This document shows, one piece after another, positions 40,281 through 53,326 of a stretch of 64,000 nucleotides of DNA. How positions within the stretch are numbered: position 1 is the first letter of the stretch; each line of letters opens with the position of its first letter. The notes under the pieces were generated by a model that saw only the letters and a program-made list of their open reading frames with translations, ran no database searches and was not told where the DNA came from. This stretch comes from Puffinus mauretanicus (lineage: Eukaryota; Chordata; Aves; Procellariiformes; Procellariidae): the NCBI GenBank assembly GCA_023333565.1, contig JAJKFH010003762.1, forward strand, positions 3,658,001 to 3,722,000, written 5' to 3'. A program made the position numbers and the translations under genes.

Positions 40281-42229
40281 TGACCCAATAATGATTTAGT
40301 AATCCACACAACAGTCACAGAAACTAAGCAATATCTATGACTACAGTTAACACTACCAGTATTTTAATTTTGTGATATATTCTATTTATATTTGGTTACA
40401 GATCTAACTTGTCTACCATAACAAAGATTTTCTGCACAGAGTTTGTGCTTGTTTGGACAAAATACATCAGAACCCACAGACAGGAGCAGGTTTAACACTC
40501 TAATAAAAAGAGAGCCCAGTAATTCCTGCAGATATTCAGAAGTTTCCCTTGATGTGCTTCTTTCAGTAAAAGTATGTGAAAAAGACATGTGATTACAGGA
40601 CATATTATGACTGGATTTCTGTATCATTTCCTTATTGGAAGTCAATGGATTTTTTTTTTTTTAAATAAATGTTTTGCATAGGCCTTTAAGAAATCACAGC
40701 TGAAAACTTTAGCCTATATGGCTTTTAGTTGTGTAAGCTTTGAAAGTTGTTATTTCACTCAAAATATGTACTCAAAAGAAAGAAAAGTTAAGAAATAGTA
40801 AAGGACTGAGGTATACGGGCACGTTATATAATTATCAGAGCATCTGTCCAATTAGATCAATTTATTAAATTATTCAATTTTGCTTTTACTTTACCGCAAC
40901 TATTCCTTTGATTTTAAATATTTCAATAACGTTAATCAGATGCATTAGCTATATTTCAATGCCACTGTCTAAGAAGTCATGGCACCAAAACTCAACAAAT
41001 CTTGTTAAATATTGCATACTTGTAGCCAATGTTTTCTTTATTCCGTTTAAGAACAATTTACAAAACCTGAAGAACAGTACATAACAGCACTATGATAGCT
41101 TCAAATAGATTTTGAGAATGTCCTATGGCCAGCAGAATCCTTGGTTTAGCACAGGCCAACTCTAGTTCAAGGTTGGCACTGTCAGTTTCCATAGGCTGAT
41201 TTTATCAAAAACATTTTTGTCCAGGAACAACTTTAGTCATTAGCATAGAGAAGACTTAGAGGCAAAGAATTAGAAAATGGATGAAAATTGAGAAGACAGA
41301 GGGCTACTTTCAGAACTCTTTGTTTATTACAGTCTATAGTTTGAGACAACATGATTATCACTTAAGTTATAATTTAGTTCTTAATCTCAGTATCCTACTC
41401 ATAATGAAATTATGATGTCTTTTTAGCATTCTCCAGCTTCCCAAGCTGTCCCCTCCAAGGACACTCCTGAATAATCTTGGCCAAACCCATTCTCCCCCAC
41501 TCTCACTAGTGTTTATATACACCAGATATCCGCTTTATAACACTAGTACACTCCTAGAAGCCAAATACAATCTACACATTATAGCAGACATTGTTTAATA
41601 CTGTTACAATTCAAAGAGACTTTAAACATGAAGCTTGATTTAAAGAAAAATTGTCCAAAATGATGTGATGCTAATGAGTTTTATAATGTAGTTAACTTGC
41701 CAAAACAGCATTTCTGTACCTAAAAATTAAGCTGTTCTACACTATGAGAACCTTAGGACAAGATAAAGGATCATAACCTGCCAAACACACCTGTATGAGA
41801 TATGAATTCAGATATTCAGTACCATCACACCAGCTGTCACTGATGTGTGTCATATCACAAGATTGACTTTCATAAATTAGTACCCATTTTATGATGGAAC
41901 AATTTGGAACAGCGTAATTGGAGCTTCCTAATGTTTTCTGTAAGTTTATGGTCTTCTAGCATCTCCTTTTGAACAAAACTAATCAAATGCACCAAAAAAA
42001 CCCTAACCCATAACCACATGAAAAAGGAACACACACAAAGCTGCAGAGGGCAAGGCATGAAGAACAGTACATAACTCTATACTAGTGACTATAACTTGGT
42101 TAAAAATGGTAAAAAAATCAATCACATTAAGCCAATCTAATTTTTTTTTCAAAAGGTAACTGCAATGGTGGATGGTGAAAGAAAAAGAGGTAAGATGTTG
42201 CTTCACTTTTGAGAAAGGCCTCTGAGACT

Positions 42230-42620
42230 GTCTCAGTCTCCCATGACATTCTTGTAAGCCAAGTAGAGAAATGGAGATGAGATTAGGTTACAATAATGTG
42301 GGAGTACCCAAGCTGGAAATCCATATTTCAAGAGCAGTTATCAATAGCTCACTGTCAAACTGGGAGGACATGGTAATGGGGTCTGCCCTGCTCCTAATAC
42401 CAGTCAATAATCTCATTAATGACCTGGCATAGAAGGTGCAGTAATAAAATTCCAGATGACACTAAGAAGGCAATATAGCTGTTTGGAGGACAGCATGAGA
42501 ATTTCAAACGATCTTGAAAAACTGTATATATGGTATTAAAAAAAAAAACAATCAGCAAAGTACTACACTTGGAAAAGAGAAAATGCACGCAGAGAGCAAC
42601 ATGGGTAACAATTATGCTGT
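42230..42620 (+). mobile_element. Old CR1 LINE relic, reverse transcriptase region
   Basis: Decayed plus-strand CR1. The segment CTCATTAATGACCTGGCATA matches the FxNDL motif, and the following AAATTCCAGATGACACTAAG matches the F-x-DDTK motif of the reverse transcriptase. Downstream, AAGTACTACACTTGGAAAAG corresponds to the KVLHLGR block. An upstream GGGAGTACCCAAGC corresponds to the VPQGS block. Many stops and an A-run (42538-42549) show it is long dead. The left boundary is uncertain. Confidence 0.75.
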
Positions 42621-45380
42621 TGTAAGTATAATGATAAATAAATTTATCGCAACAGGTTAGCTACCAAATCAGAAATAACAACTGCTTCTGAACAAGTTTG
42701 TGCAAATCTACTCATTCATCAAAGAAAAACAGCAACACAAATGAACAGACTTAACTTCTGTATTCTGGAACTTAGTCTAAGGCCCAAAGTAAACTATTTT
42801 TCTGTTAAACACTGTCAGGCTATCCATGTTCGCTTTTTATACAGTATTAACAAAACAAACCAGGATTGTTTGCACTAATAATATAAATTAAGAAGTAATT
42901 AAATGAGTTAATGGTCATGCCTGTCCAGTACTTTAAAGGTACAAAGTGGTACTCTCACAGAATCGAAATACATTTAATATTCTCCAGCGCAGAAGATTTA
43001 ACTTAGAAACACATGGTTAATCATTTAAAGGCAACAGTGATGAGGTAATTAGTAAATAACAATGCCAAAGTGGTAGTGAGACACTAGCAAATTTCCAAAG
43101 GATTTTTAATTTGCATTGCTTAAATAAATGGATAGGGGAGAACTAGGAAATTAAATTTTATGCAACATATCACCTCTTGAAATCAAAATTTGAAAAGTTC
43201 AACCAAAGGTTATACTACAGTGCAGCTTTGATCATCGATCCAAGGCTTTCACAGGATATTGACAAAGATTGGTTGTGACCACACATATGCTTTAGCTTTC
43301 TCTGTTGAAGTGATACCAGCCAACAAAAGTTGCTTCCAAAGCTAGCTCTTGTTAGTCCTTTTTGTAATATATGATGCCTCCAACTAAGATTAACAGTAAT
43401 CTTAGGACAGCAAGCATCAATAACTACATTCATTCTCTTCACACAAGAAGCAAGGAGACATCATTTCCTGTAATCAGCTCAATGGTTCTAAAAATTCACA
43501 ACTTTTTCAGATGGAATTGGAATAAACCCTTCTTGTTCCTTTGTGCCCCCTACTCCCCATGCATCAAGGTACAATACCAGTCTTAACAGTGGCTTCACAA
43601 ATCCTTTGTATTTCTATAAATCAATGCATTAAACTGCTGGGTTTTCATCAGTTGTATCAACAGGAATCCAGAAAGCTCATGGTCAAAAAAAACTATTATT
43701 ATTTAATCAGCCACAATAGCCAACTATGTTTATGTTCTCAGCCAATCAGAAATGCAAGGTAAAGCTTAAAACCCTTTCACTTGAGAAATAAATGTTTTTT
43801 TATCCTGCGTTTACCATGGATTGAATGGTATGGACAGTCAGATACTGTCATTTCCATGTCCACCTATACCTACATTTTCAAGGGATTTCTCCCTCAAGTC
43901 ATTCAATCTATCTCAAGTCCTTAACTAACTAGTGACTCCCCTGAAATCATTTTTGCTCCCCACATCTCACTTACAAAGACATCTTTCATAGCTAAAACAA
44001 TTTTCTTGTTCATAAGGCTACTCCCAGAGTGAATCTACTGTTGAACACAAACAAGCTCTACATTGCCTTTAAAACGGCCAAGTGTTTTTTGCACTTAAGT
44101 AAGTGGCAGCCTCTCCATCACACCTAGAATTGCATTCATCTTTGAAGGAGTCAGCTGCTTCAGAACAAGTACAAGAAAAATTCAAAGTTGAAATTAAAAA
44201 ATGGATTAATATTTCAAATGAAGTTTCAACTTAGCCAATTACTTTTGTCAGAATACTCATCCACAGGAGAACAAACAACATCTGTAAATATATAGTTTAA
44301 TAATTAAATCATGAGGTAGGACAATCTTAATTAAATATTGCTCAACCTCAAACAGATCACAATGAAAACAATAATACCTTAATACAAGTAGATCGTTTCA
44401 AGTTTAAAAATATTTAATATTCAGCCCAAAAAGCAATATATCAACCCCACTTGAAACACTGGAAAGGGAAGCAGAAAGACTGAAAAATTTAGTTAAGGAA
44501 TCTGCTAAAAAATACTAGCCAGAACAGTAAAATGTAGCCTACCTATGAAGGGGGTAAAAAGGGGAAATTCCTAATTATTTTAATGCATTTAAATGTTTCA
44601 TCACTCAGTCAAACTGATTGGCCTGCTACAAATACAACATTCAGGATGTATCTCATAATTTTGTTAAAGATAGAAAACTCTTTCCTGTGGAGGTAAAAGG
44701 TTAGAACATTATGTAGAGATCTCAGTATGATGACTTTCTAGAAGACCATTTTTTACTTAAATGCTCTTATTATTTGCTTGATATTATTGTTTTTCATCTC
44801 AGCTCTGCATAATTTCCATGTAAATGTAACAATGAAAATTGTTCTCAAAACAAAACATCTTTTCCAATACGCCAGTTGCATTCAGCTAGTGTTGGATTAT
44901 AACAGGCATACAGAAGATATAGTTTAAAAACATGTAATAACCACATTGTAAAACATGAAAATGTCTCTTAAATGAGAATCCAAGAAAATACATTTTTTAT
45001 TAAACATTTTGTGAAAAAGGTAAAGCCTCCCTCAAGTGCCTAATTTTCTTAAAAATGACATGAGATAAAACCTTAATTTTGCATGCAACTGCATAGTCTT
45101 CACAGACAGGCACAAGCTGTGCTCACACAATACATTCTTACACACGCGGAGTTAAGAGGAAAATCGCATATTGTTTTGGACAAAATCTTGGACCAAATTA
45201 AGACAGTCCAAAAACATGTTGATATTAGAAAAGAATGAATAAATTAGATGTCAAAGGCTTTTGAATGACCTTTGAATAATCATTAATGTATTACTGATTG
45301 CAAACTTCAAGGAAATCACACTAGCTCTTGCCAGTAAGCAGTATCTTCCAAGTTCTGGGAACAACTGAAAGAACGTAAGG

Positions 45381-46124
45381 CTATCCCAAGCACAAATACA
45401 GGCTGGGTGGAGAATGGATTGAGAGCAGCCCTGAGGAGAAGGACTTGAGGGTGTTGGTTGATGAGAAGCTCAACATGACCCAGCAATGTGGGCTTGCAGC
45501 CCAGAAAGCCAACCCTATCCTGGGCTGCATCAAAAGAAGCGTGGCCAGCAGGTCGAGGGAGGTGATTCTGCCCCATACTCCACTCTCGTGAGACCCCATC
45601 TAGAGTACTGCGTCCAGCTCTGGAGCCCCCAGCATAAGAAGGACATGGACTTGTTGGAAAGAGTCCAGAGGAGGGCCACGAAAATGATCAGAGGACTGGA
45701 GCACCTCTCCTATGAAGGCAGGCTGAGAGAGTGGGGTTGTTCAGCCTGGAAAAGAGAAGGCTCCAGGGACACCTTAGAGCAGCCTTCCAGTACCTGAAGG
45801 GGGCCTACAAGAAAGCTGGAGGAGGACTTTTTACAAGGGCATGTAGTGATAGGACAAGGGGTAATGGCTTTAAACTGAAAGAGGGCAGATATAGATTAAG
45901 TATAAGGAAGAAATTCTTCACTATGAGGGTGGGAGGCACTGGAACAGGCTGCCCAGAGAAGTTGTGGATGCTCCATGCCTGGAAGTGTTCAAGGCCAGGC
46001 TAGATGGGGCTCTGAGCAACCTGGTCTAGTGGAAGGTGGCCCTGCCCATGGCAGGAGGGTTGGAACTAGATGATCTTTAAGGTCCCTTCCAACCCAAACC
46101 ATTCTCTGATTCTATGATTCTATC
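45381..46124 (+). mobile_element. CR1 LINE, 5'-truncated, bird-type 3' end
   Basis: This copy of about 745 bp keeps the C-terminal part of the CR1 ORF2 (reverse transcriptase polyprotein) and the 3' UTR. The frame starting near 45486 gives [20 protein letters not shown] and then a LLERVQRRATKM segment. The reading then shifts to another frame near 45731 (GLFSLEKRRLQGHLRAAFQY, SDRTRGNG), so at least one frameshift breaks it. A further decayed part follows (AGTGTTCAAGGCCAGGCTAG). The 3' end is GGTCCCTTCCAACCCAAACC followed by ATTCTCTGATTCTATGATTC, the CR1 terminal repeat. No target-site duplication is expected for CR1, and I see none. The copy is dead and 5'-truncated, and it lies antisense to LRBA. 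Confidence 0.95.
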
Positions 46125-47689
46125 TATTTTTTAAAAAGTTTTTTTTTGCTAACATCAAGTATTTCTAGTACATTACCATATAAGATGCTTAAAATGTAAC
46201 TTCTGGTTTTTTTATCTATTGAAAAGGCAGTGGATACAAACTAGACAGCTTTTCTATACACAATTTCTTTATTAATGTACAATTTAGAAATGTTAAGAAC
46301 TCCATTGATTACAGTAGTTGACACGGGCTTTCTTTCCTTTCCTTTAATTTTATAGATATCTTCCCTTTGACCCTAGCGATGAAGAAAGCAACTTTCCAGT
46401 CCAGAATTTTAAGGAAATAATTTCAGAACTCAACTTGAATAAGAAAATGGCATTTGCTTGACTACAATATTGACGCTAAGGTGATAGCAAATGGTGTGCA
46501 CTCAGTCCTTTCAGGACAGACCATGAGAAAGTACTATCATAAAGTGATCACAGAGAATGACACTCCAAGATTACAGAGAATAAGTCTAAAATTTATGGGT
46601 GTCGTGTTTCGTAATATTTGTTGGCTGTAAAGTAGGTGGGAAAGGAACTCTAAAGGAAGAATAAACATTGGAAACTTCATTTCCCCTGGCAGGGATCAAA
46701 ACCAGAGGGATCTGTGTTCATTCAACTCCTTCCCTGTCTTCCTCCTCCTTCCTTCCCAAATACACCCATGCATGCGCACATGTACATACATTGTGCAAGA
46801 TGGGCAAAGTAAACATTCTAGCTGGCCATGGATTGTCTCCCATGGAAGTTACTGCTTCAATTGCACATATATTTGACATATGAAAATAGTAACACAAAAC
46901 ATACCATTTAAGTAAGACTTCTGTCATTAATTTCATCATGACAGCAACATCTAATTTAATTTTCATAATTAGTTAGTAAATAATTCTGTTTACAAGCATG
47001 TATACACTATGATGTTACCATTAACTACAGGAGCACATAATAATCTATTTTATTCAGGTTCTTTGATGCGTGTGTCAACTAAACACACTCAAGCACTAGT
47101 AAGCTAACACGTTGCAATTCTGCATGTAGAAAACTTCTAGAGGCATATGAGACACTTTAGCCATGCATTTCATAAATACTTGCAAGGTAGAGCAAAACAC
47201 CGAGTACCAGGAAACTTGGTTTTCACAGCCATAGTGAAATATTTGGGATAAAAGTATTTCCAACAAAGATGGTTCTGTGCATTTTCAAACTTTTCCTTTC
47301 CTAATTCTTTCAACATGTCCTGTAGAAATCCTATCTCATCCCCCTTCCTGGCTGCTCATACAGTCTCATGAACAAACTCTTCTCGTCAATCTTGATACTC
47401 ACTCAGATGCTTCACAGCAGTATAATGTAATTCATGGCAATTGACAGACTCAGAAAGCTGCAAGCAACTTCAAGAGGCCATCCATAACAGTAGGGATGCC
47501 TCTAAAGGCAGTACCAGCTTGCACATATATCATTTCCAAAAGATATCTAAGCATGTCTGAAAAACTCTCACTACACTAATTGCCAGGGAAGTATTCATCG
47601 GTTTTATTTGTTCTGTTAGAAATGTTACTTTCACATCCAATCAAAATCTCCCTGATATTTAAGTCCATTAATTCTTATTCTATCCAGCA

Positions 47690-48620
47690 TGGGCAGCAGA
47701 GATTTTTCCTTCCTTTCTTGCAGCAGTCCCTATGTAATAGAAGACTCTTAAGTTCCTCCTCAATCTTCTCTTCTTTAGAAGAAAAACAAGCATAGCTACT
47801 CAGTCTTTCACTGCATTTTATTTTCAAGACCTTTCATTGTTCCAGTGTGGATTCTCTTCAACTAGGCCACAACTATGGATGTAATACTCCAGCTAAGACC
47901 TTATCAAAGCTGGGCAAAGCTGAAGATTTATTTCTTGTATTTTGAAAGTTACATTATGTCCTGTTGATGTATCTTCTATAAAATGTTACTCACCCTTTGT
48001 TATACCACAATATTGTTAATTCACATGCACTGGTCATGTACTTCAATCTTACATCTTTTTTTTGCACAGCAGATTGTTCCTTGTGTTATATTTGTACCTA
48101 TTTGCATGAAAATTACAATTCTCACTTTTCCCTAATAAACTTCATCTAACACTTTTCTCAAACAGTTTTTCCCTTCTGCAAGAAGTGCTTCCAATTCCAC
48201 TACACTTCCAGTACCTTCGAATTCAGTATCAATGGAAATTGAGACCTAACCTGTTACTATCAAGAAGAATTCCACTCAATCATCGTTCAATTTTAATAAT
48301 GAACCACTGGTAACTATTCTCCCAATACAGCAGATTCTTTTAGACCAAGTTTTCCCAGATCACTCATGAGACAATGTCAAAACCTAAGATCATCATCTGC
48401 TACTTCTCTCTTTATAAGGTCTGTTACCTTTTCTCATCAGAAACTGTAATTGCTTTGACATAATCTCTTCTTGATAAATATGTGTTTCATTTGCTTGTCT
48501 CCTTGTTATCTTCCTGGTACTTAAACATAGTCTGCTTATTTGCGTAAGTATTTTTCTGTGAATTGTAGTTAAACTCACCTCATAATTTCTTGGCTCTCTT
48601 TTTCTTCCTTTTTAAAAACT
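47690..48620 (-). mobile_element. Long antisense CR1-type LINE relic
   Basis: In plus-strand order the sequence shows CCTCAATCTTCTCTTCTTTA, a TTTTCAAGACCTTTCATTGT stretch, GTGGATTCTCTTCAACTAGG, ATACTCCAGCTAAGACCTTA and GCTGGGCAAAGCTGAAGATT. Further right come GACATAATCTCTTCTTGATA, a TTGTTATCTTCCTGGTACTT stretch and AATTGTAGTTAAACTCACCT. This is the normal antisense order of a CR1 ORF2 relic from 3' UTR into the reverse transcriptase. All frames are broken. Confidence 0.7.
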
Positions 48621-48849
48621 AAATACTTCATTTGTCCACCACTGCTACCTCTCTCCTCCTCCATTTCTCAAAAATAAAAAAATGCACTCTGAAATTTTGC
48701 CTGCCAGTCTTGTAGTACAAGAGAATGAAGCTCATAATGACCAGTCAATTTGAAAAAAATCTAATGTGTTTGTATTTTCTAAACTGTTCTTTCCCAATTT
48801 GATATAGACATTGTATCTTTTCATAAGTGGTATTAATTCCACTAGTCAC

Positions 48850-49560
48850 TGATTGCCATTGATTCTTTTGGTGGGGACTCACAGATGCAAGAAAGACATT
48901 ACTTTTTCAGCACTATCAGTTGACAATTTTCTCATTCCATTAATCTGCAGATCAACCCTTTCCTTAATGGTCTCCTCACTATGGATATAGTTACAGAATG
49001 ACTTCATGTTATGTCTCTTGCCAGTTGCATGGCATTCTTGAGTTAGCCTCCGATTTTCTTCACAGTATACTTTTCCATCCTTCCATCCATTAAAAAAACA
49101 ATTCTGATACTACTCCTGCTTCTTGGATTTGAGGTCAACAAAGGTTTCCCACCACTGCCAGCATCCTTGCCTCCTTTGTTCTCCTCCCCAGTTCAAAATA
49201 TTCCTCAGATCCCAGAATGATCACCTACCTAAACCTCTGCCCTTAGAATTTCTATGTGCTCCTGCCTTAGCTTCTTGACCCATTTAATTCTAGGTCTCTT
49301 TCTATACAATGACCAATTACCAGATTAATTTATCTTCTATTCCCACCTGCTTCTTGTTCACTTGCCAGTTCCCAGGCCCAGTGCCCCTGTTAGGATAGGT
49401 TCAATATCATGCTAAATTCTGTGTTTCATCTTAGTATCTTCAGACACTGGCTTTCTGTAGCCCTTTGTTTCTCTACCCAGTATACAGTCTTTCTCGAGAC
49501 TGCTTCCAGATCTCCCGTTGAGCTCTTTATCCCCTATCTAGTTATTCCTCATCATAAGAG
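48850..49560 (-). mobile_element. Possible continuation of the antisense LINE relic
   Basis: The composition (T- and C-rich, reading like antisense coding decay) continues from the relic to the left, for example CTGCTTCTTGGATTTGAGGT and TCTGTGCTCC-like blocks near 49250. I could not align it to a named LINE segment, so it may be a different repeat or plain intron. Confidence 0.3.
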
Positions 49561-50104
49561 GAGTTTTTGCCCCTTCTGCACCTAAATTAGCGCAGCCTCC
49601 TCCTCCTGTTGGCATAGTCAAACAAGGAAATAGGCCACAGAAATTGCCCAAAAATGAGGTTGGATGCCTAGAGCCAAAATTACATAAAGTAATATTCATA
49701 TTAACTGCAACATTCTTATCTGAACAGGACAGAAGCATGAACAGAGTATTTATGAAACCTAGTAGTTAAAAATCTATACCAGTTTCTACTGACTTTTCAA
49801 AGGCTTAAAACTTGTGCAGAGGAACAAAAAGACAGTGAAACACACATCTGTAGCACAAAGGCCAATTTCGCCTTATTTTAGTCTCAGGGATAAATATGTT
49901 TGCTAAAGTTTTACAAAAGAATTCACTGAAATATTCTAACAGAAGTAAAACCATGTGTCATCTCCCTTGCATCTTTTCCCAAATGGTAGGATAGCTCCCA
50001 ATCTTCTTCCTTCCCTTTTTCATAACCTGTGGTCCTATGATCATAGCTACAATAAAGGCAGGTGCAGTACAAAATACGTTAACACCTTTCAGGAAAGTTT
50101 TTAC

Positions 50105-50224
50105 CTTGATATCAGAAGTGTCACGCTGACTATTGCGCCACGCTCTTGAAATAGATGAAAAAGTTCTATCTGCGTGATCAAACTTCCCACCTTGTAGATT
50201 TAGGAAAAGTGTTGTAAAGGGTTC
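50105..50224 (-). CDS. LRBA: LRBA internal exon, BEACH domain part 2 of 3
   Basis: This 120-bp exon encodes 40 residues in phase 0, between an acceptor ending TTTAG and a donor GTAAAA. It reads [20 protein letters not shown], then a [20 protein letters not shown] segment. This is the conserved core of BEACH proteins: the EPFTT motif follows directly from the LLRI end of the exon at 51415, and FDHADR and the TSD(I/V)KELIPEFYY junction are family hallmarks. The intron separating it from the previous exon is only about 1.2 kb, so the two are tightly linked. Because the exon is a multiple of three and phase 0 on both sides, skipping it would keep the frame but delete part of the BEACH core. No stop or frameshift is present. 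Confidence 0.96.
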
Positions 50225-51414
50225 CTAAACATATATAAAAAGATAAATTAAAAACAGCAATGTATTTCTTTAGGAATTTCAGGGAAAAAAAGAGATTTAT
50301 TATTCTTTTGGGGTTTGGTTATTAATGATGCTATTCTTCTGGCAGACACATGATTAATTGCAAAGGGTTAATTCTATTATCCAAGAATGAGAAATACAAA
50401 CTGATGCTTATTTGATGCTTTTTATTCCTACTCCATGTATATATATTCAGATAAAGAAAAGCAAATAAAAACGGAAGAAAATATTTACAGGCTGGAGGAA
50501 AAGCTACAGTCAGTTGTGACACAAATTGCTCTCGAAAACATGAAGAAGTTCAATATTTTTAACTTAGATATTTTTTAAACTAGCATGTAACAAAAATAAC
50601 ACATGCTTTTTATTTTGTTCAAGGTAATCTATTAATATAAAGGGTAGCATTCAATACCGATAGCTTTATGATTGTTATTGTTTAATATGTAATTTATGAT
50701 TTAGAAAAGAAAAATGTTTGAAAGATTTAAAAGCCTCCTCTTAGTTAAAGAACACTTAAGCACATATTAGTGGATAATTGCTTGAAATTACCTAAGCGCT
50801 ATAAATTACTTCAAGGATTTATATATGCCTGTACATTCTAACAAGCTTTAATTAATGATGTGCTGCTAATGCTTTCCCAAAGAAATTACTTTCTAGGAGA
50901 TAAATCGCCTTTCAATTTTATAGAAAAATGCATTGTTTAACCAATATATTATCAATATGTAGCATCTCAAAAGTTACTTCCATATAAATTGCAGCAGATT
51001 TTTAAAAATTAATTATTTACATCACAGAATTTCATGATCATCAGAAACCAACTCATTTACACTCATTAGAAGGTGAAAACTAAATACATTCAGTAAGAAC
51101 CACAAATGTTCAGTACATGGTCCAGTCTGAAAAAATGCAAGGAAGGAAAGTTAACCATGTTTAAAATAGGATAAGAATGTACACTAAAAAGCAATTTTAA
51201 AGGAGAAAAAGCTTTACTGATTTGAAAAGGTTCTATCATAAAAATTAAAACCTTCTGCCCAAACTTTGGAATATATTTATCCTATGTTACAGATTACAAT
51301 TACTAGAATATTTCAGTGCTCTCCTATGCCATTGAGTTTTAGTTTATTCATTCCTAGCTATTTCTTGCTTTCATTATCATTTAAAGGAAAAGCATTTTTA
51401 AAACATATACTTAC
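50225..51414 (-). other. LRBA: LRBA short intron between the exons at 51415 and 50105
   Basis: This complete 1.19-kb intron has GT at its 5' end (donor GTAAGT read at 51414) and AG at its 3' end, with a T-rich tract before the acceptor. It is strongly AT-rich, and I recognise no repeat or gene in it. The short minus ORF at 50331-50522 and the plus ORF at 51266-51457 are chance; the second overlaps the exon in the wrong strand. Confidence 0.9.
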
Positions 51415-51555
51415 AATTCTTAATAACCACGTGAGTGCAAAACTTGCAGTTGAATAATGTGTGCCATAGTGAAATTTTGGAACTTGATCATCTTCCCATG
51501 ATTCATATCTTTCAGCAAAGAATGCTGCTCTCTTTGGGTTCAAAGCTCCAACAGG
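51415..51555 (-). CDS. LRBA: LRBA internal exon, BEACH domain part 1 of 3
   Basis: This 141-bp exon (47 codons, phase 0 at both ends) is read on the minus strand. It starts after an acceptor ending TTGTAG and stops at a donor GTAAGT. The translation begins [20 protein letters not shown] and ends LLRI, a highly conserved stretch of the BEACH domain of the LRBA/neurobeachin family. LRBA is a large cytosolic scaffold protein of vesicle trafficking, known in mammals for protecting CTLA-4 from lysosomal degradation. Its BEACH domain lies between a PH-like domain and C-terminal WD40 repeats. The motif with W-E-D-D-Q followed by a [12 protein letters not shown] segment is a family signature. The frame is intact and the codons join directly to the next exon at 50224. 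The preceding exon, expected to end in a D-L-S-K sequence, is not in the window. Confidence 0.96.
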
Positions 51556-53312
51556 CTACAAGGTTTGTAAAAATAAATACATTAAGTAAATAAAGATAAC
51601 ATGACCTATTATCACATCATACTCCCCTTGCTCTTTTTGGTAACCAGAATTATAGGCATGGAGGAGGCTGGGTTTGGTGTTTTGCAAAAGCAGATGTTGG
51701 ATTCTGTAAGCACCTAAACAGATCTGTGTATTTCAAATGAGGATTCCATGCACACGCACACGGCTGGTTGGAAAAAAGTCTCTTCTGCACTGATATAGGC
51801 TTAATTTCTATTTACTGCTGATTCAAGTCAATGACTACAAACTGCTTCACAGTGGAATGTCTTAAACAAAGAGTTGTTAACTTGTGTGCCTGTGGATATG
51901 TGTGCATGTTGAATACACTATTAAGCAAATGGTAAACAAGAAGAAATATCTTTGGATATTTTTGGGGGAAAAAATAGTGACCAATAGGGTGGAAGAATAT
52001 TAACAGTGCACTTGGAATTTTGATATTACTATTCTTGTTTCTATGCTTTCTATTTACCATCCCAAGACAAGTTTTACTTAATGAATAAAACTGGAAACTT
52101 TGAAATAGACAAATAAAATAGCAAAATTTCTATATAAAAACATTGATATAAAAGAAACAAATAACATATGTATGACTAAAAAAAGTCTATCACACCTTCA
52201 CCAACATTGTTATTCTTTGTTCAGTGCTTACCTAGGACATAAACACCCAGGGATTTTTTAAATGTAAGAAATATAATATTTTGTTATCAATAGCTGTGTA
52301 TTTCTTCAGCAGACTTTTACATAAAGGATTTGGAAAAATGAGTATACGTCACACAAATCACTGAGAAACTCCAAAGTGAATTTAGCCACTCCACATGTAA
52401 AATGCTGTAAGAGGACTAAAATATCTTTGTATATATGTGTGAAACATATATGCAATACAATTTTGTATACATATTGAGCACACTGTTTGTATGTTATTAA
52501 TGTAAATGACGCCCATCTGTATAGACAATGGATGCATTCAAGTATAACTGAAGAATAAACATGCAAAAATATTTTCTTCTTTCTGTTCTGCAAGAATAAC
52601 TATACTTAAGAATACACTACAAGGTAAGGAAAAACTTTAAAAGTCCTTGAACAGAAGTATCAGTAACCTAGTCATTAATTCAAGCATAGTTCAAGTGAAA
52701 AACTATGTCTGCTATTCAGATTATTATTATTCAAATAACTGCTTTTTTGCAGCTCATGTGAAATTTGGCATACAAGCTTCAAAGTATTTTCTCTTCTAGG
52801 ATAGATTAGATCTATGAATGACCTAAGATCTAATCTTACATTTTTTTACTTAAAGTGGCTTTCCCATTGCAGTAGTACAAGGAAAACATCTTAGGTTAAT
52901 TACTATTTTTGCAGTTCACTAATTTGAAATATAACCCTTTAAAAGAAGTGGTTCCTGTATAAAAGGCTTTTTATCTGATTTAGCAAATTTATTCCAGGGA
53001 AGAATGAAACTGACTCCAAGAAGTCTCTTTGTTGCAAGAACCATTTTGGAATCTCCATCTGTACTGATTTTCCCTAAAGACTCAGCTATGCTTGAGGGAA
53101 AAAAGAAGAAAGGAGGTCATTGGTAGACAAATTATATAAATTAAAAATAGAAACAGTTTTGTGCTGTATGGTTCTGCAACATTTTATGTATTCTCTTTAT
53201 CTGCCCCTATTTTTATTACTCTCCAAATGAGTATAGCCCAAATCAATAGTTATAGAATTACATTCCTTGAATATAAAGCTAAACCCAATTAGAATTGATT
53301 TCATTCTCTTTT

Positions 53313-53326
53313 AAAAAAAAAAAAAA
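53313..53326. repeat. Poly-A run (14)
   Basis: Fourteen A residues in the LRBA intron, with no recognisable retroposon attached. Confidence 0.9.

Larger units (their letters stand above)
32961..50104 (-). other. LRBA: LRBA intron between the exons at 50105 and 32808
   Basis: This complete intron of about 17.1 kb has canonical ends, GTAAAA at the donor and CTACAG at the acceptor. It holds most of the recognisable transposon relics in the window: antisense L3/CR1 at 36050-36500, 38040-38350, 38755-38910 and 47690-48620, and plus-strand CR1 at 38478-38690, 42230-42620 and 45381-46124. A (CA)n microsatellite lies at 33715-33738. Stretches 33000-34550, 34950-36000, 36550-38000, 38950-42200, 42650-45350 and 46150-47650 are AT-rich sequence in which I see no gene or nameable repeat. 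Confidence 0.88.

Noticed and set aside
52240..52265. Minus-strand CCCTGGGTG that could code for the P-W-V motif of the preceding BEACH exon
   Set aside because: The surrounding codons do not give the expected QYPVFPWV context in any frame and no LRBA-like residues follow.
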